Shown here: positions 42,245-53,512 of the stretch, piece by piece
How the letters are laid out: every line of letters starts with the position of its first letter
How positions within the stretch are numbered: position 1 is the first letter of the stretch
Assembly (NCBI RefSeq): GCF_954871325.1
Contig: NC_088777.1
Span: forward strand, 35,069,366-35,133,365
Direction: 5' to 3'
Length of the DNA stretch: 64,000 bases
Source: Gordionus sp. m RMFG-2023
Taxonomy: Eukaryota > Nematomorpha > Gordioida > Chordodea > Parachordodidae
Notes under the pieces: generated by a model
Seen by the model: only the letters and a program-made list of their open reading frames with translations
Databases searched by the model: none
Told to the model about the DNA's origin: nothing
Program-made: the position numbers and the translations under genes

Positions 42245-43760
42245 TTAAGTTTTATGAATTGTTTCATAATCCATTATATCTTTTGTGGTTTTATAGTACC
42301 ATAATGATTTATATTTTGTGTATTGTTTTCCTTTATGTGTGTACATCCATGCTATGGCGTCATGAGCCAAATTGTGGTCGGAGTTCCTTATTATATGAGC
42401 TAGGAACTGTATACGGCGTTTTTTACAGTGATATTAATTGGCGTATGATTAGATTTTTTCCAGAGATTTTGGTTTGATATGACTCTTGGATAGAAAATGC
42501 CATTAAATATACGTAGACAAATATTTATAAATGATTGTAATCGTCTCATTTCCGTCTTATTTGCTTCCCAAATTTCCCCACCATATAATAGAATCGGAAC
42601 AATTGTCGAGTTGAATAAATTCAGTCTGGTAAAAACAGAGATATCTTTTGTTTTCCAAATTTTCATATACTTGTAGAAGGTTTCTTTCGCCTTTTGTATT
42701 CTTATAGATAATTCCTCTTTACCCCTACCTTTATTGTCTAGTGTTATACCCAAATATCTAATTTTATCTACAACCTTAATTATTTTTCCTCCAAAAGTAA
42801 GATTGTCCATTGGTGGAGCATTTGGGGAGGGGAGAATAACAGTTTTTTTGAAATTTATTTCAAGTCCAACTCTTTGACTTAGGGTCTCTAGTAAGTATAA
42901 TAAATTTTTGATTTCATCAATGCTCTTGGAGATTACAACAATGTCGTCAGCATAAGATATTATTCTGTTAACAAAAGATATGGACTTATCGGAACTTAGA
43001 TCAACAAGATCAGCTGCCCCTAGTGCTTCTCTTATAACTTTATTAATTATCATGTTAAATAGGAGTGGTGATAGAGTACACCCCTGTTTTACTCCTTTTT
43101 TAATTCTAAAGCAGGGAGATATTTTATCGTTTATTCTAAAACACGCTACTAATTTAGAGTAGTGGTTTTTTAAGATGAGGATTATTTGAGGTTCTATTCC
43201 ACATTCAGCTAGCGTTTCCCAAAGAGCTCCGTGATTAACATTATCAAAAGCTCTACTAAAGTCGATGAAAGTATAATAGGATGATATTTTGTATTTATAA
43301 CATTTCTGCATTATTATTTTCAAGGCTAATAATGGTTCAAGTATGTTTTTATTCGGCCTATAAGCACAAATGTATTTGGGGAAAAGATAAGGCTTCGATT
43401 TCACAATTTTATTTTTTAATAACGTCATAAATATTTTAGATAGACATGATGTCAGAGCGACGGCACGATAATCTGTGAAATTCCGTGGATTCTCAATTTT
43501 GGGGAAATTACATAAAAATGATTCATTCCATTCCTCCGGAGTTTTCTCACATTCCCATATTTTGTTAAAAAGGGTCAAAAGGAAGGAAGAGACAGTCCTA
43601 GGTGCAATATTCAGATACTCAGCTGTTATGTCATCAGGCCCCGGAGCTTTGTTTCTGATTAATTTTTTTATTATGTTAGTAATCTCATCAATAGAAAAGC
43701 CAGATGGGGGTGAGATTTATTGCTTTTTAAGTAAAAAATTAATTTTTAAAAAGATCGGGA
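42245..43760 (-). pseudogene. Truncated non-LTR (LINE) reverse transcriptase
   Basis: Encodes reverse transcription for target-primed insertion. The minus strand, from 43760, reads KLIRNKAPGPDDITAEYLNI, then ENPRNFTDYRAVALTSCLSK, YYTFIDFSRAFDNVNHGALW (motif A), KGVKQGCTLSPLLFNMIINK (motif B), ISYADDIVVISKS (catalytic YADD) and RYLGITLDNK. It continues to a C-terminal FYPRVISNQNLWKKSNHTPI region. A one-base frameshift in an A-run near 42443 shifts the frame; the last segment (QFLAHIIRNSDHNLAHDAIA) continues to a stop at 42245. The 5' half (endonuclease) is absent, as in typical 5'-truncated copies. The C-terminal signature suggests an RTE-like clade. Confidence 0.85.
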
Positions 43761-44279
43761 TCGAATTTTAAACAAAATGATCTCGATCTCGATCCTCAAT
43801 TTAAGTCAGAATCATAAATCTCGTAAAATTGACAAATTTGCGATCGAATCCAGGATCGTCGATCTTTTGATTCGATCTTTTAACAACTCTGTCTAAAATA
43901 TTTCAAAAAAGTTTAAAATAATGAAAAGCATATGAAGGTAAAAAGATGAATTAATATTTTATTATTTTAAACATTACTTTAATAATAGAATATTACATGG
44001 GTATTATAGAATAATCATTAAAAAGATTTCATAATATTTTAAAAAGCTTAATCATGAAATTAAAATATAAGAGATTAAATTATGGATGGTGATATATTTT
44101 TAAATGATATTTCTGAATAAAAAATTAAAATATCTTAATCATAATTTAAATTTTTAATGTTTACCTTGATAATAGATTTATGGGAATAAAAAATACAATT
44201 AAATTTTTAAAAGATTTATCTTCAATTATTGAAAAATCTAAGTTATTTTTAATAAAAATTCAGGAATTAATAATATTTT
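43761..44279. other. GATC-rich edge and AT spacer
   Basis: 43754-43893 has repeated GATCTCGATC/GATCGAATC words ending TTTTAACAACTCTG, likely the terminal part of a hAT (CAGAGTTGTTAAAAGATCG read inward). A similar GATCTTTGAAGAT...ATAACTCTG block is at 51650-51712. The remainder is featureless. Confidence 0.45.
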
Positions 44280-45335
44280 AATTAAAATTATAGACTGTAC
44301 AATCCTCAAAAATGAAAGAGATTAATGAACATTTGAATAGTAATTTAAAAAAATTGGAGCCAATCAGCACACACTAATTGAGATGCAGAATGCATCTACA
44401 TCAATGCTAAAAATAGCACAATCAGCTGTTGATGAATTAATGGTTAATTTTGAATATTTTCAATTGTAGAAAGCACGGCATTTATTAATATTATCAAAAA
44501 ATTGCAGCCAACTATGTCTAGGCCTACCTTCATACTAAATAACAAAGTATATGACACCATGGCAAAGAAATTAGTGGATTTATTGTGTATCCCAAAAATT
44601 GTCTGTACAACTATAGATTCTTGGTCAGCTTATCATCGGTATATAATATATATATTTTATAGAATGATAATATTGTCTTTTAAGAAGTTCTTATTTAGGG
44701 ATGATGGTACACTGGCTACACCCAGACACTCTTGAGAGGGTTTCAGCTAGCTTAGCTTGTAAAAGGCTAAACCAATAACACAAATTTTATTATCTAGCAA
44801 AAATAATCTTTGAAATATTTAGGACATATATGATACAAAATAAAGTAACCAAGTGCTTACTGACGATGCTAGAAATTATATAAAGGAAGGCTAAACCAAT
44901 AACACAAATTTTATTATCTAGCAAAAATAATCTTTGAAATTTTTAGGACATATATGATACAAAATAAAGTAACCAAATGCATTACTGACGATGCTAGAAA
45001 TTATATAAAGGTTCTAAGTAAAAAAATTATAATATATTTATTAAAAATTTATTAGAGTATATTAACAAGGAGAGGAATCGGGTGATGAAATAGTTCCTCT
45101 GCCATTATTTGATCTATTTGAAAATCAAAATACTAATGATAGTATTGTATAGTTACCTAAGCATCATTCCTGTTCAGCACACACTTTAAATCTCATTGCA
45201 AGTGTTGACGTTGAAAAGGAAGGTAATGATGTTCATTTTAAAACCATTTCCAAAATTGCATTTTCTATGTGTAAGCTATTGTGGAATAAACATGGGCAAT
45301 CTTCAAACTGTGTAGCGGAAGATATCTGATTAAAC
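44280..45335 (+). pseudogene. hAT transposase relic, 5' part (interrupted)
   Basis: Plus-strand segments in hAT order across frameshifts: AQSAVDELMVNFEYFQL, then STAFINIIKKLQPTMSRPTF, LCIPKIVCTTIDSWSAYHR (first catalytic Asp), TYMIQNKVTKCITDDARNYI (second Asp) and KHHSCSAHTLNLIASVDVEK followed by KTISKIAFSMCKLLWNKHG. It is cut at codons before TRWNS by the insertion at 45336 and resumes at 48814. Confidence 0.8.
44763..45010 (+). repeat. 124-bp tandem duplication in the hAT relic
   Basis: AAGGCTAAACCAATAACACA starts at 44763 and 44887. Both copies include the TDDARNYIK coding stretch, with small differences, so the catalytic-Asp region is duplicated. Confidence 0.9.
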
Positions 45336-45533
45336 CAGGGATGTGAACCCTTCGACAAAAAAAGGGTCCGGGTTCGGGTCCTATAATAAATTTAAAAAGG
45401 ACCCGGGTCCAGGGTTCGGGTCCGGGTTCAGGGAACATAAAAATAATGACTCAAAATAAAACTTTTTTTTCATTCATTTTTTTATTTTTTATTATACTTC
45501 AATATATACACATTCATAATTCAAAATGAAATA

Positions 45534-45826
45534 ATTTATATTTTAAATATTTTATTCAATCGAACAATCATGATATCTTCTAAAATATCTTCCTTCAGAT
45601 TACCTCGTAAATTGGACAATATATATTTCAACGAAGAAAATCCTCGTTCTACGCTTACCTAAAATAGAGTCATTTTTATAATACATAAATTATTGTACTT
45701 GTGTCGCTGGCACAGCCATGACGATTCTAGACAAGGTATATAATTCTGGATATATAGAAGAATTTTCTTCCCAGAATCTTAAAATATTTCCATCTTTATT
45801 TATTCTCTTTACTTCGGAGAACTTTT
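45534..45826 (-). pseudogene. hAT transposase C-terminus with hATC motif and a 40-nt GT-AG gap
   Basis: Past the frameshift near 45862 the minus strand continues IPIVSLLEKFSEVKRINKDG, RFWEENSSIYPELYTLSRIV and MAVPATQ. A 40-base GT...AG segment follows (45698-45659), then VSVERGFSSLKYILSNLRGN and a stop near 45534. VPATQ|VSVERGFSSLK is the hAT dimerisation motif, and removing the 40-base segment keeps phase 0. It is either a very short intron or an insertion. Confidence 0.75.
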
Positions 45827-47059
45827 CTAATAAAGATACAATAGGTATTTTTTGGATAATTTGATTTTTTCCTCTCTATCTAATAGTAAAATTTCCAGAT
45901 CATCAATATTGCTTTGATTATCATTGTTCTCGCCACAATCAGTAGATATTGTAGTAGCCTCCAATATATTGTTAATAATAGAGTTTTGGGTATGCCATAA
46001 ATCCTCAAGATGGTCTAAAGCCATTTGTTTTTGCTCAGTACTTAATAAAACTTGATATCGAGGGTCTAAATATATTGAAGCATATACAACACTATTTTGT
46101 AAATATTGTTGCTCTCTAATTTTCATATTTTCTAATATTTCATATGAAAAAAAATTTGTAAATCTTTTTAACTCTAATCGACATCTTATCCATATGCCAT
46201 AAAAATCCGATAAACATAACTGTTCTGCTTGCAATCTTAATGTAGTTATTATTAAAGGAACCAACACACTAGTAAGGTCTTTTATTTGATTCCAATCATC
46301 TTCCGACAAAATGACTTCACATGCTCCTATAATAAAATCATTACAGAAATCTTTCAAACTTATTAATCGCTCTAGCATCATACAAATAGAGGACCAACGT
46401 GTTGTGCAATCTAATATTGCCATTTGCCTTTTCATCGATTTTAATATTCTTACAATTGTGGGAATTCTTAAATATTTTACAACATCCCTTGCTTTATCAA
46501 TTATAGTTTTAAATTGATTCTTTTTTAAGGAATCATTAATAGCCAATTGTAACGTATGGGCTGCACATCTGATACAGTATATTTTTGTGGAGAAATCTTT
46601 TATTATTTCCTGTAAATCAATTTGACTTATTTCCTCATAATTATCATCATCATCATCTATATCATCCATTTCTTCCAGTGAACATTCATTTAATAATTTG
46701 ATTGATTTTACGAGATTAGCACCGTTGTCTGTAGTAATTGTATAAACGTTTCTAATAGGAATATTAAATTTATTTAATGTTTCTAGTATCATTCTTTTTA
46801 TATTTTCAGAAGTTGAACTCTCCTTAATCTCCTTCATAGCTAAATTTCTTAATATTATATTATCTCCTTTTATATACTGTATATTTATTCCTAGAATATT
46901 TCTCCCTAATCTTTGGGCGGAATCAATTTTTAATGAAATTAATTTGTTTTTTGTTTCATTTATTATTTTTGCTTGTATTTTTTTCGATTCATTAACCACT
47001 AAGTCCTTAATTTTTAAAGCGATTAATTGATGTTCCAATTGCTTTACTAATAGGGTCAA
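45827..47059 (-). CDS. hAT transposase body
   Basis: 410 codons. RNase H-like transposase: NVYTITTDNGANLVKSIKLL supplies a catalytic Asp; YCIRCAAHTLQLAINDSLKK is the CxxH block; [20 protein letters not shown] is the RW motif; [20 protein letters not shown] follows, with an insertion of the acidic DDIDDDDDNYEE typical of ZBED-type hATs. Its first ATG is not the real start: upstream, ELVTVNGRPLNIIEDSGLKK and PISKAIG lie in another frame between 47127 and 47060. A frameshift near 45862 truncates its C-terminus. Probably inactive, but recently so. Confidence 0.85.
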   Translation of the reverse strand: MTLLVKQLEHQLIALKIKDLVVNESKKIQAKIINETKNKLISLKIDSAQRLGRNILGINIQYIKGDNIILRNLAMKEIKESSTSENIKRMILETLNKFNIPIRNVYTITTDNGANLVKSIKLLNECSLEEMDDIDDDDDNYEEISQIDLQEIIKDFSTKIYCIRCAAHTLQLAINDSLKKNQFKTIIDKARDVVKYLRIPTIVRILKSMKRQMAILDCTTRWSSICMMLERLISLKDFCNDFIIGACEVILSEDDWNQIKDLTSVLVPLIITTLRLQAEQLCLSDFYGIWIRCRLELKRFTNFFSYEILENMKIREQQYLQNSVVYASIYLDPRYQVLLSTEQKQMALDHLEDLWHTQNSIINNILEATTISTDCGENNDNQSNIDDLEILLLDREEKIKLSKKYLLYLY

Positions 47060-47126
47060 TAATTTTTTTTAAACCCGAATCCTCAATAATATTCAAAGGT
47101 CTTCCATTTACTGTAACAAGTTCAAC

Positions 47127-47408
47127 TTAAGCATTCATAAATATCTCTTCACACATTTGAATATGAATGCTTTTTATTAAGCAAAATTTTTCAATATTAT
47201 TTTCATTCTTCTTTAAATTACTGACTGTAGGCTTTTTAACAATGTTTTCTTCCAAAAATTTGGTTTTTCTATTTAAATATTCCTCAAAAATTATAGAATG
47301 ATGTCTTTTTAAATGTCTTTCCAGGTTAGTATTGTGTGAACCTTTTATCATTATGTGGCAGGTTTTGCACTCAGAATCCCCTTTAGTTGTATTATAATAC
47401 TCTGACAA
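47127..47408 (-). CDS. BED zinc finger part of the hAT transposase
   Basis: 93 codons with GDSECKTCHIMIKGSHNTNL followed by ERHLKRHHS. The CxxC...HxxxxH pattern is a BED-type DNA-binding finger. It ends at a TAA (47127-47129), after which the same frame continues into the VELVTVNGRP segment. One stop and one frameshift therefore separate it from the catalytic ORF. Confidence 0.8.
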   Translation of the reverse strand: MSEYYNTTKGDSECKTCHIMIKGSHNTNLERHLKRHHSIIFEEYLNRKTKFLEENIVKKPTVSNLKKNENNIEKFCLIKSIHIQMCEEIFMNA

Positions 47409-48813
47409 AATATCTTGTACTTTTATACTAAAAAAACAATTTAATTTGTTTAAAACTTAAAAGTATAGACACATAGAAATATTTTTTTTATTAAGGCTAC
47501 ATCCAAAATCTTAAAAATATAAATAAATTTTGAAGAAAAAAATTACATAATCTATTTTTAATGTAAAAATAAAATAGTGTTCAATTTCATTTTTCATATT
47601 TATAAAAATTAGTAAGTACAATTTTTCTTAATGCTGTTAATTTTTTTAAATGTACTACCCATAGACTTTTATACTAATATATTTTAGTAAAATAATTAAG
47701 GAAAGCATAAGAGTGCACAACCTTTGGTGTAAAAATGACTTAAAAATTAGATATTCTAAAGAAAATAAGAAAATTTGGGAGGAAAAAGAAAAAACAAAAC
47801 TTGAATTATGATCTAATGAAAAAGAAATTTTAACTGTAATGGCTAAATTTAATAAATTATAATCTGGTAAAAATAAGAAATTATAATTTAAAAGATGCTG
47901 GAAAATTATATTATTTCTATCACAATTTTATTTAACTCAAATATAATAATTTTTTATATATATTTTATGGAAAGATTATCTTTCAAAATAGGATTATTGG
48001 TTTTCCCAACTGTTTATAAAATATTGATATAATTATTTACAACATAGTATATATTAATTAAGTATATAAAAAATCTAAATATAACTATTATCAAATAATA
48101 GGTTCTTAATAACTGAAAGGTAACATAAAATAATAAATACAATTAAATATTTATAATCATATCAAGCATTTTGAATATTTTAATTTTTTTAAAGCTTAAA
48201 TGTGTCCAAAGTGTTTTGTTATTTATTTGTGAAAATTTTAAGATTTTTTCAAAACATTTTGGATGCAGCATAAATAAAATAATATGATATAATTACAATT
48301 TTGATTAATTTAAATTTAATTCTCAAAAAATCATAATCTTAATAGCACAATAATCACTTAATAAAATTTTATAAAACAAGTAAACAAAGTTATTATGTGA
48401 TATAATTATAAAATATTATTACTTGCAGTAAAAAAAAATTCCAAATATTTCACTTTCAAATCAAAATACTCAAAGTATTCCTAATAAGAGCAAATAAATT
48501 ATCACAATTAAAATTTTATTACCTACACTATAAAATAATTTATGGTATATCTCTAAATAAAATGAAATGAAGTCCAGGAAAAAAAACGAAAGAAAAACGC
48601 TAATATATAATAAATGATTCCACGAAAAAAATTAATAAAATTATAAAATTTTATATTATTTTTTAAAAAAAATTAAAATTTTTATGTTAGAAATTTTTTT
48701 ATAATACCCTGAACCCTTGAACCCTCCGCTTTTTAAAAGAATCAGGGTTCGGGTTCAGCCAAAATATGAGGGTTCAGGAGGGTTCAGGGTCCGGGTCCGG
48801 GTTCACATCCCTG

Positions 48814-49720
48814 GATTAAACCGGTTATAACAAGATGGAACTCATTTTATAACTCCATGAAATTAATAGATCGTCTTATTAAGGAGAATTGAAAATTTGA
48901 CAAAATTTGTGATAAATCTGAATTAAGGAGATTTTCACAACAAGTCGTTCATGGATGAATATTGTATGGATAGTATTAATTAAGAAATACAATATGTACA
49001 TATATGATTTTATAGGTTATGGCGCGATTGCTATGGCTCTTTCTATTTTAGAGAGCGAAGAAAAATGCATTTGGGATATCTCACTCACATCATGATAACT
49101 AATATAATATAAAAACTTTAAAAAATGGCTTTAAATAATTTCAAGTTTTGTAAGCCGCTTATTAATTCAATCCTGGAAGGCTTAGATAAAATGTTTACAG
49201 TTCGAATATTGCTTACAATTTATATTTTGATTATCTTTTATTTACAATAGATTCACACACATCTATAAAGATGAATATATATCCGTAATAATTCACCCAC
49301 TATTTAAATTGGATTAGCCCTGAATAAAATTAGAGGTCAACAAAGGAAGAATGTTAGAACTTATTTCCATTTTGAGAAAATCGATAAAGAAAGAGCAGAC
49401 TTAATTCCTTTATCCAAAACACATACCAGAATTTTTTCTGATAAAGATAAAAAAAATTTTGATGAGGAAATAAATGAAGATCCTTTTCAAGATGATCTAT
49501 AAACTTTATTGAAAGTAAAGATAATTCTTTAAATATTTTAAATAAATTCCCCGAATTAAAATTATTTTTATTTATTAAATATAATACAACTCTCCCATCC
49601 TCTGCACCAATTGAACATGTGTTTAGAACGGCGAAAGCTGTATTCAGCACTAAGCGTTCTAGTTTGTCTGATCAAGATTTTTCAATTGTTGCTAAAAAAA
49701 ATAAAAATTGTTACAAAAGT
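48814..49720 (+). pseudogene. hAT transposase relic, 3' part (resumes after insertion)
   Basis: Starts with the second copy of gattaaac, then TRWNSFYNSMKLIDRLIKEN and, after stops, FPELKLFLFIKYNTTLPSSA, PIEHVFRTAKAVFSTKRSS, LSDQDFSIVAKK (about 49540-49700). The last is the hATC dimerisation block. It completes the plus-strand gene begun at 44280. Confidence 0.8.
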
Positions 49721-50925
49721 ATGTTATCTTATGCATAATATATTATTTTTTAATAATTTTATTTATATTATATATTGTAGGAAAAAAATTAATATTTTTT
49801 TTATATATAATATTTAATTTTTTAAGTAACGAGTAACCCATTACTTTTTTGAATAGTCAGTAACGCGCGTTCCTATTTAGAAAGGTAACGAGGACTAACG
49901 GTAAGTAAAATTTACGGAAGGCAATAATAGATGATACAAAATTCACGAATAAAATTTAGAACAAATTATTTTTTAAACATTTTATTAAATCTTTTATTAT
50001 CTTTTTTTTACGTTAAAATTTTAAAGTTATAGATTTTGTACAAAATAAAAAGTATAATTATAATGGCCTTTTACGGTTAAAAGAAACTTTTTATAAAATT
50101 TAAGTTAACTAAAAAATTACATTATGAATTTTTTAAAAATGATTGCAGAAAATTTAAAGGATATTTACATAAATATAAGGATACTAATTGATGACCCGTC
50201 AAGAATGACGGGAATAATAAAATCTTGAACTATTATATGAATATTACAAATTTTAGTGATTATTTATTCATTTTATTAAATTTAGCGTAAAATATATGAA
50301 TTGTAATAAAAAATGTAGTGTAGATATTGATAAATTGGTATTGTATGTCATTTCCAGAGTTCAAATATTGTTGTTGAGATAAAATTTTTATGGCATATTT
50401 TGGGGTGGTAATATGAGATAAATGTATTGGCTAAATATAATTTAAATTTATTTGTTAAATCTAAATTATAAGTATTTAGGATTAGTGAGGGAGGTTAATT
50501 TTCTGGCATGAGAAGATATTGATAAATAGCTATTTTATACTATTTGCAGAGCTCCCATATTGTGGTTGAGATAAAAAAAAATTTATTACCATATTTTGGG
50601 GTGGTAAATAATTTAAATTTATTTGTTAAATCTAAATTGTAATATAAAAATAATTTATAAAAACTAATAAATTTTACTTTGATTGAATATAAATACTTAC
50701 GCTAAGATTAATATGAGATAAATGTTTATTTTTCAATTGGCTAAATATAATTTAATTTGCATTTTAAATTTAATAATATTCATTCTTATCATAATTTGAG
50801 GTGAGTGAGGTTAGTATTCTTTTTAATATAACAATAAAATCTAAATTATATAAATTAATTGAAAAATATGTTAATAGCAAAATAATAACATATATAAGAA
50901 ATATTATATTACAAAATTTAATATA
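49721..50925. other. hAT end region and repeated AT-rich spacer
   Basis: 49838-49915 holds AACG-rich blocks (GTAACGAGTAACCCATTACT, GTAACGCGCGTTCC) that probably form the right end of the plus-strand hAT. 50340-50460 and 50530-50650 are diverged copies of one another (GTTGAGATAAAA...CATATTTTGGGGTGGTAA). No gene is seen. Confidence 0.5.
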
Positions 50926-50998
50926 GAAGGTGGCTGAGTGGGATGAACGTTTGCCTTTAAAACGTTAAATCATGGGTTCGAATTCCGTGGTATACAAA
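50926..50998 (+). repeat. tRNA-like sequence (degenerate, possible SINE head)
   Basis: GGTGGCTGAGTGGGATGAACG has a canonical A-box (TGGCTGAGTGG), and GGGTTCGAATTCCGTGG has a B-box with one extra T. The anticodon arm can pair (ACGTTT/AAACGT), but its loop GCCTTTA lacks U33, and the acceptor stem is poor. It is most likely a tRNA pseudogene or SINE. Confidence 0.5.
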
Positions 50999-51050
50999 AA
51001 ATTTTCTTAAAATTTAACATTAGAGATATATAGTCTCCATCGATTTATTT

Positions 51051-51160
51051 AACATTAAGAAGATAAGAAAGTTGATAGAAAAAATAAAAATTAACATTAA
51101 GATGATAGGAAAGTTGATAGGAAAAATAAAAATTAACATTAAGATTATACGAAAACGTTC
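51051..51160. repeat. ~46-bp tandem repeats
   Basis: AACATTAAGA(A/T)GATA(A/G)GAAAGTTGATAG(A/G)AAAAATAAAAATT recurs about 2.4 times. Confidence 0.75.
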
Positions 51161-52599
51161 ATTTCTTGATTACGGTAATATAGATTTTTAAGGTAAAAAA
51201 AATCAAAAACTATTTAAGTAAAAAAATATACACTCGAATAGCCTTAAAATAAAAAAATATATTCTTTCAATTTTTTATATTTAAATTTCTTTTAAAATTT
51301 TATTTTACTATTTAACAGTAAGCGTTCCTTTTTTCAGACGTAACGTGTAACGGTAACGCGTTTCTTTTTTGTAGTAACGTTTACAGCACTAATTTCTATC
51401 CATTTGTGTCAAAAAGGTTAAAAAATGCCAATTATGACAATTTTCACTTTTTTTTGATACGTCTTCATAGTAATTTTATTTTAATTTAACACTAACCCAT
51501 TTACTTCAAAAAAATATTATAAAAATAATTTACTATAATATCTTATAATATGAAAATTTTTGAAGGTCGTTGATTAAAAATATTTTTAAATAAAAAATCT
51601 TAAAGGTATTCATCTTTCAAGATCGTTGCTCAAAATTTTTTATAAATAAAAGATCTTCAACAAAGATCACGATCTTTGAAGATTTTTTTATTTTGAACAA
51701 ATGTATAACTCTGATTTATATATATTCCTTTACATGAGAAAAATTTCCTTACTATTGATATCTATAGATTAAAAGGGGGGTAAAATATTATGCAATCATT
51801 TTATCAAAATGTTAAATACTTTTGTTTATCTATTTTGAGAGAGTTCCAACTATTTACATTTTTAAATTTATATCTTTTTATATCAATTGCACATATTTCT
51901 TTTTTAGTGTTTTTATGATATGGATATTTTATAAAGAAAAATTAGTTAATGTCATTCTTAACCTCCTTCAGTAAAAAAGTTAATTCAATATTCCTTTCAA
52001 ATCTTATATGGCAAAATTATCCACATACATATAAAATTAAGAATATTTGAGTATATTCTTTTCTTTGAAAGAATCACAACTTTATTTTTCTTCAAAGATT
52101 ATAGATATTCTTTCTTTTTATAGATTATTTCAATTATTTTATGATAGATTTTTATGTAATACTATTGATGTTCTAAACTAATTCTATAGATATTCTGTTG
52201 ATTTTTAATGAAAAAATTATAAGTTTAGTGTAAAAATTATTTTTTTTTATAAATGCATTTTGAATAAGAATATGTTCGAACGATAAAGTTAGGAGTATTG
52301 ATATTTTTTAATTTTTTTCCTATATGATGTTCGAATTAAATGATAACAATATAAAAAAGTTGTTTACATATTTTGTGCTCTCATAATAAGAGTTTCTGTA
52401 CCAAACAACGGCCCTGTAACACGCAGTGTTTGTTTTGATTAAGTTCGGTTCAGGTTTTCGATATATTTGAGCGGTTAGCTTTAGATTGAAGATTAATATT
52501 TCAGACATGTTCATATCAAAAATATATTTCTAAAACAAGATTTATCCATAAAATTTGCTCTCTGTTATGATAGAATATATTTTAATCAAAATATATTTC
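51161..52599. other. AT-rich spacer with hAT-type ends
   Basis: 51317-51395 ends GTAGTAACGTTTACAGCACTAA after AACG-rich blocks, resembling a hAT terminus (TTAGTGCTGTAAACGTTACT read inward). 51650-51712 has GATCTTTGAAGATC words ending ATAACTCTG. The rest is without recognisable content. Confidence 0.4.
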
Positions 52600-53067
52600 G
52601 TACTAAATTTGTGTAGCGGGTTGGTTCAAGTGCTTCTAATATGCATGGTTGTTATATCGGTGGTATTACTCAGCATCTACATGAACGGGGGGGGGGCAGG
52701 TCGCATCTTATTTTTTTGAGGGGGGTAGGCGGCTTTAATGTAGGATAAAAAGGATTTTTTTTTGGGGGGGGGGGGTTGTATCTATTAAATTTTGAGATCA
52801 AATAGGACAAAATTTATTGCTGTAAAAATTAATACTTTTATTATAGACCTATTATAATATAATTCATTAACCAAATCTATATATTGCAAACAATCATAGA
52901 CATTATTTTCCAAATAAAACTTTCTGCTATCCTTTCAAATGTTATCTAAAAGGTTTAGACATTTTCAGCAAGCTCATAATGAATAATGAATTCATTGTAA
53001 ATGATGGGGGTTTTAATTGAATTTATTAACTAAAAAATAATTCCTTTATATTCATAAAATGTTGATA
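52600..53067. repeat. Left arm of a large inverted repeat (partner 57770-58450)
   Basis: Contains CATCTACATGAACGGGGG, G-runs, AATAGGACAAAATTTATTGC and GACATTATTTTCCAAATAAA. The reverse complement of 58140-58450 has the same order (CGTCTACATGAGCATGGGG, AATAGGGCAAAATTTG, GACATTATTTTCCAAATAAA). The LTR element at 53073-56730 was inserted between the arms. Confidence 0.65.
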
Positions 53068-53072
53068 GTTGG

Positions 53073-53447
53073 TAAAATAACTCTTATTTTAATAAAATAA
53101 CTCTAATTTTATTTTTCTTTAATAAAATAATTCTAACAATCTATTTATTAATACTAAATAACTCTATATTTAATATTTCTTTATATATATTTATTTAATC
53201 TATATTCTATCATAATTTTATTAATTTTAACAAACTTGTCATAATTTTCATAATAATACAAAACATTCGTTTCTTTGTTTTACAAAACCTTCCGCGCCGA
53301 TTATCATATAAAAATCAATATCAACAAAAATCAATATTATTACTAACTAAATATATATTTATAATAATTGACATCTATCAATCATTTAAGAATAATAGTT
53401 TTAAATATATATAAAATATATTATATATATATATAAAATATACATCA
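53073..53447 (-). repeat. Left LTR (375 bp)
   Basis: On the minus strand it begins TGATGTATATTTTATATA. The sequence just upstream of it (…TTTTTTTAGGGCGGTCG) could hold a short purine tract. Contains TTCCGCGCCGATTATC. Near-identical to 56389-56730, indicating a recent insertion. Confidence 0.85.
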
Positions 53448-53512
53448 CGACCGCCCTAAAAAAACCAAGACGGGGTAATAAAAAAAAACGTGTGAAATTA
53501 AATTTTTTACAT

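Larger units (their letters stand above)
45336..48813 (-). mobile_element. Terminally complete hAT element (3.48 kb) nested in another hAT
   Basis: Perfect inverted ends CAGGGATGTGAACCC, with GGGTCCGGG subterminal blocks. Exact 8-bp duplication gattaaac (45328-45335, 48814-48821). It encodes a BED finger, a transposase and an hATC tail on the minus strand. It splits the plus-strand hAT gene at 44280-49720, so it is the younger of the two. The internally deleted relative is at 3800-5264. Confidence 0.95.

Noticed and set aside
42259-42477. + strand ORF of 72 codons
   Set aside because: It is antisense to the LINE C-terminal coding region.
43475-43771. + strand ORF of 98 codons
   Set aside because: It is antisense to the LINE RT (NKAPGPDD region).
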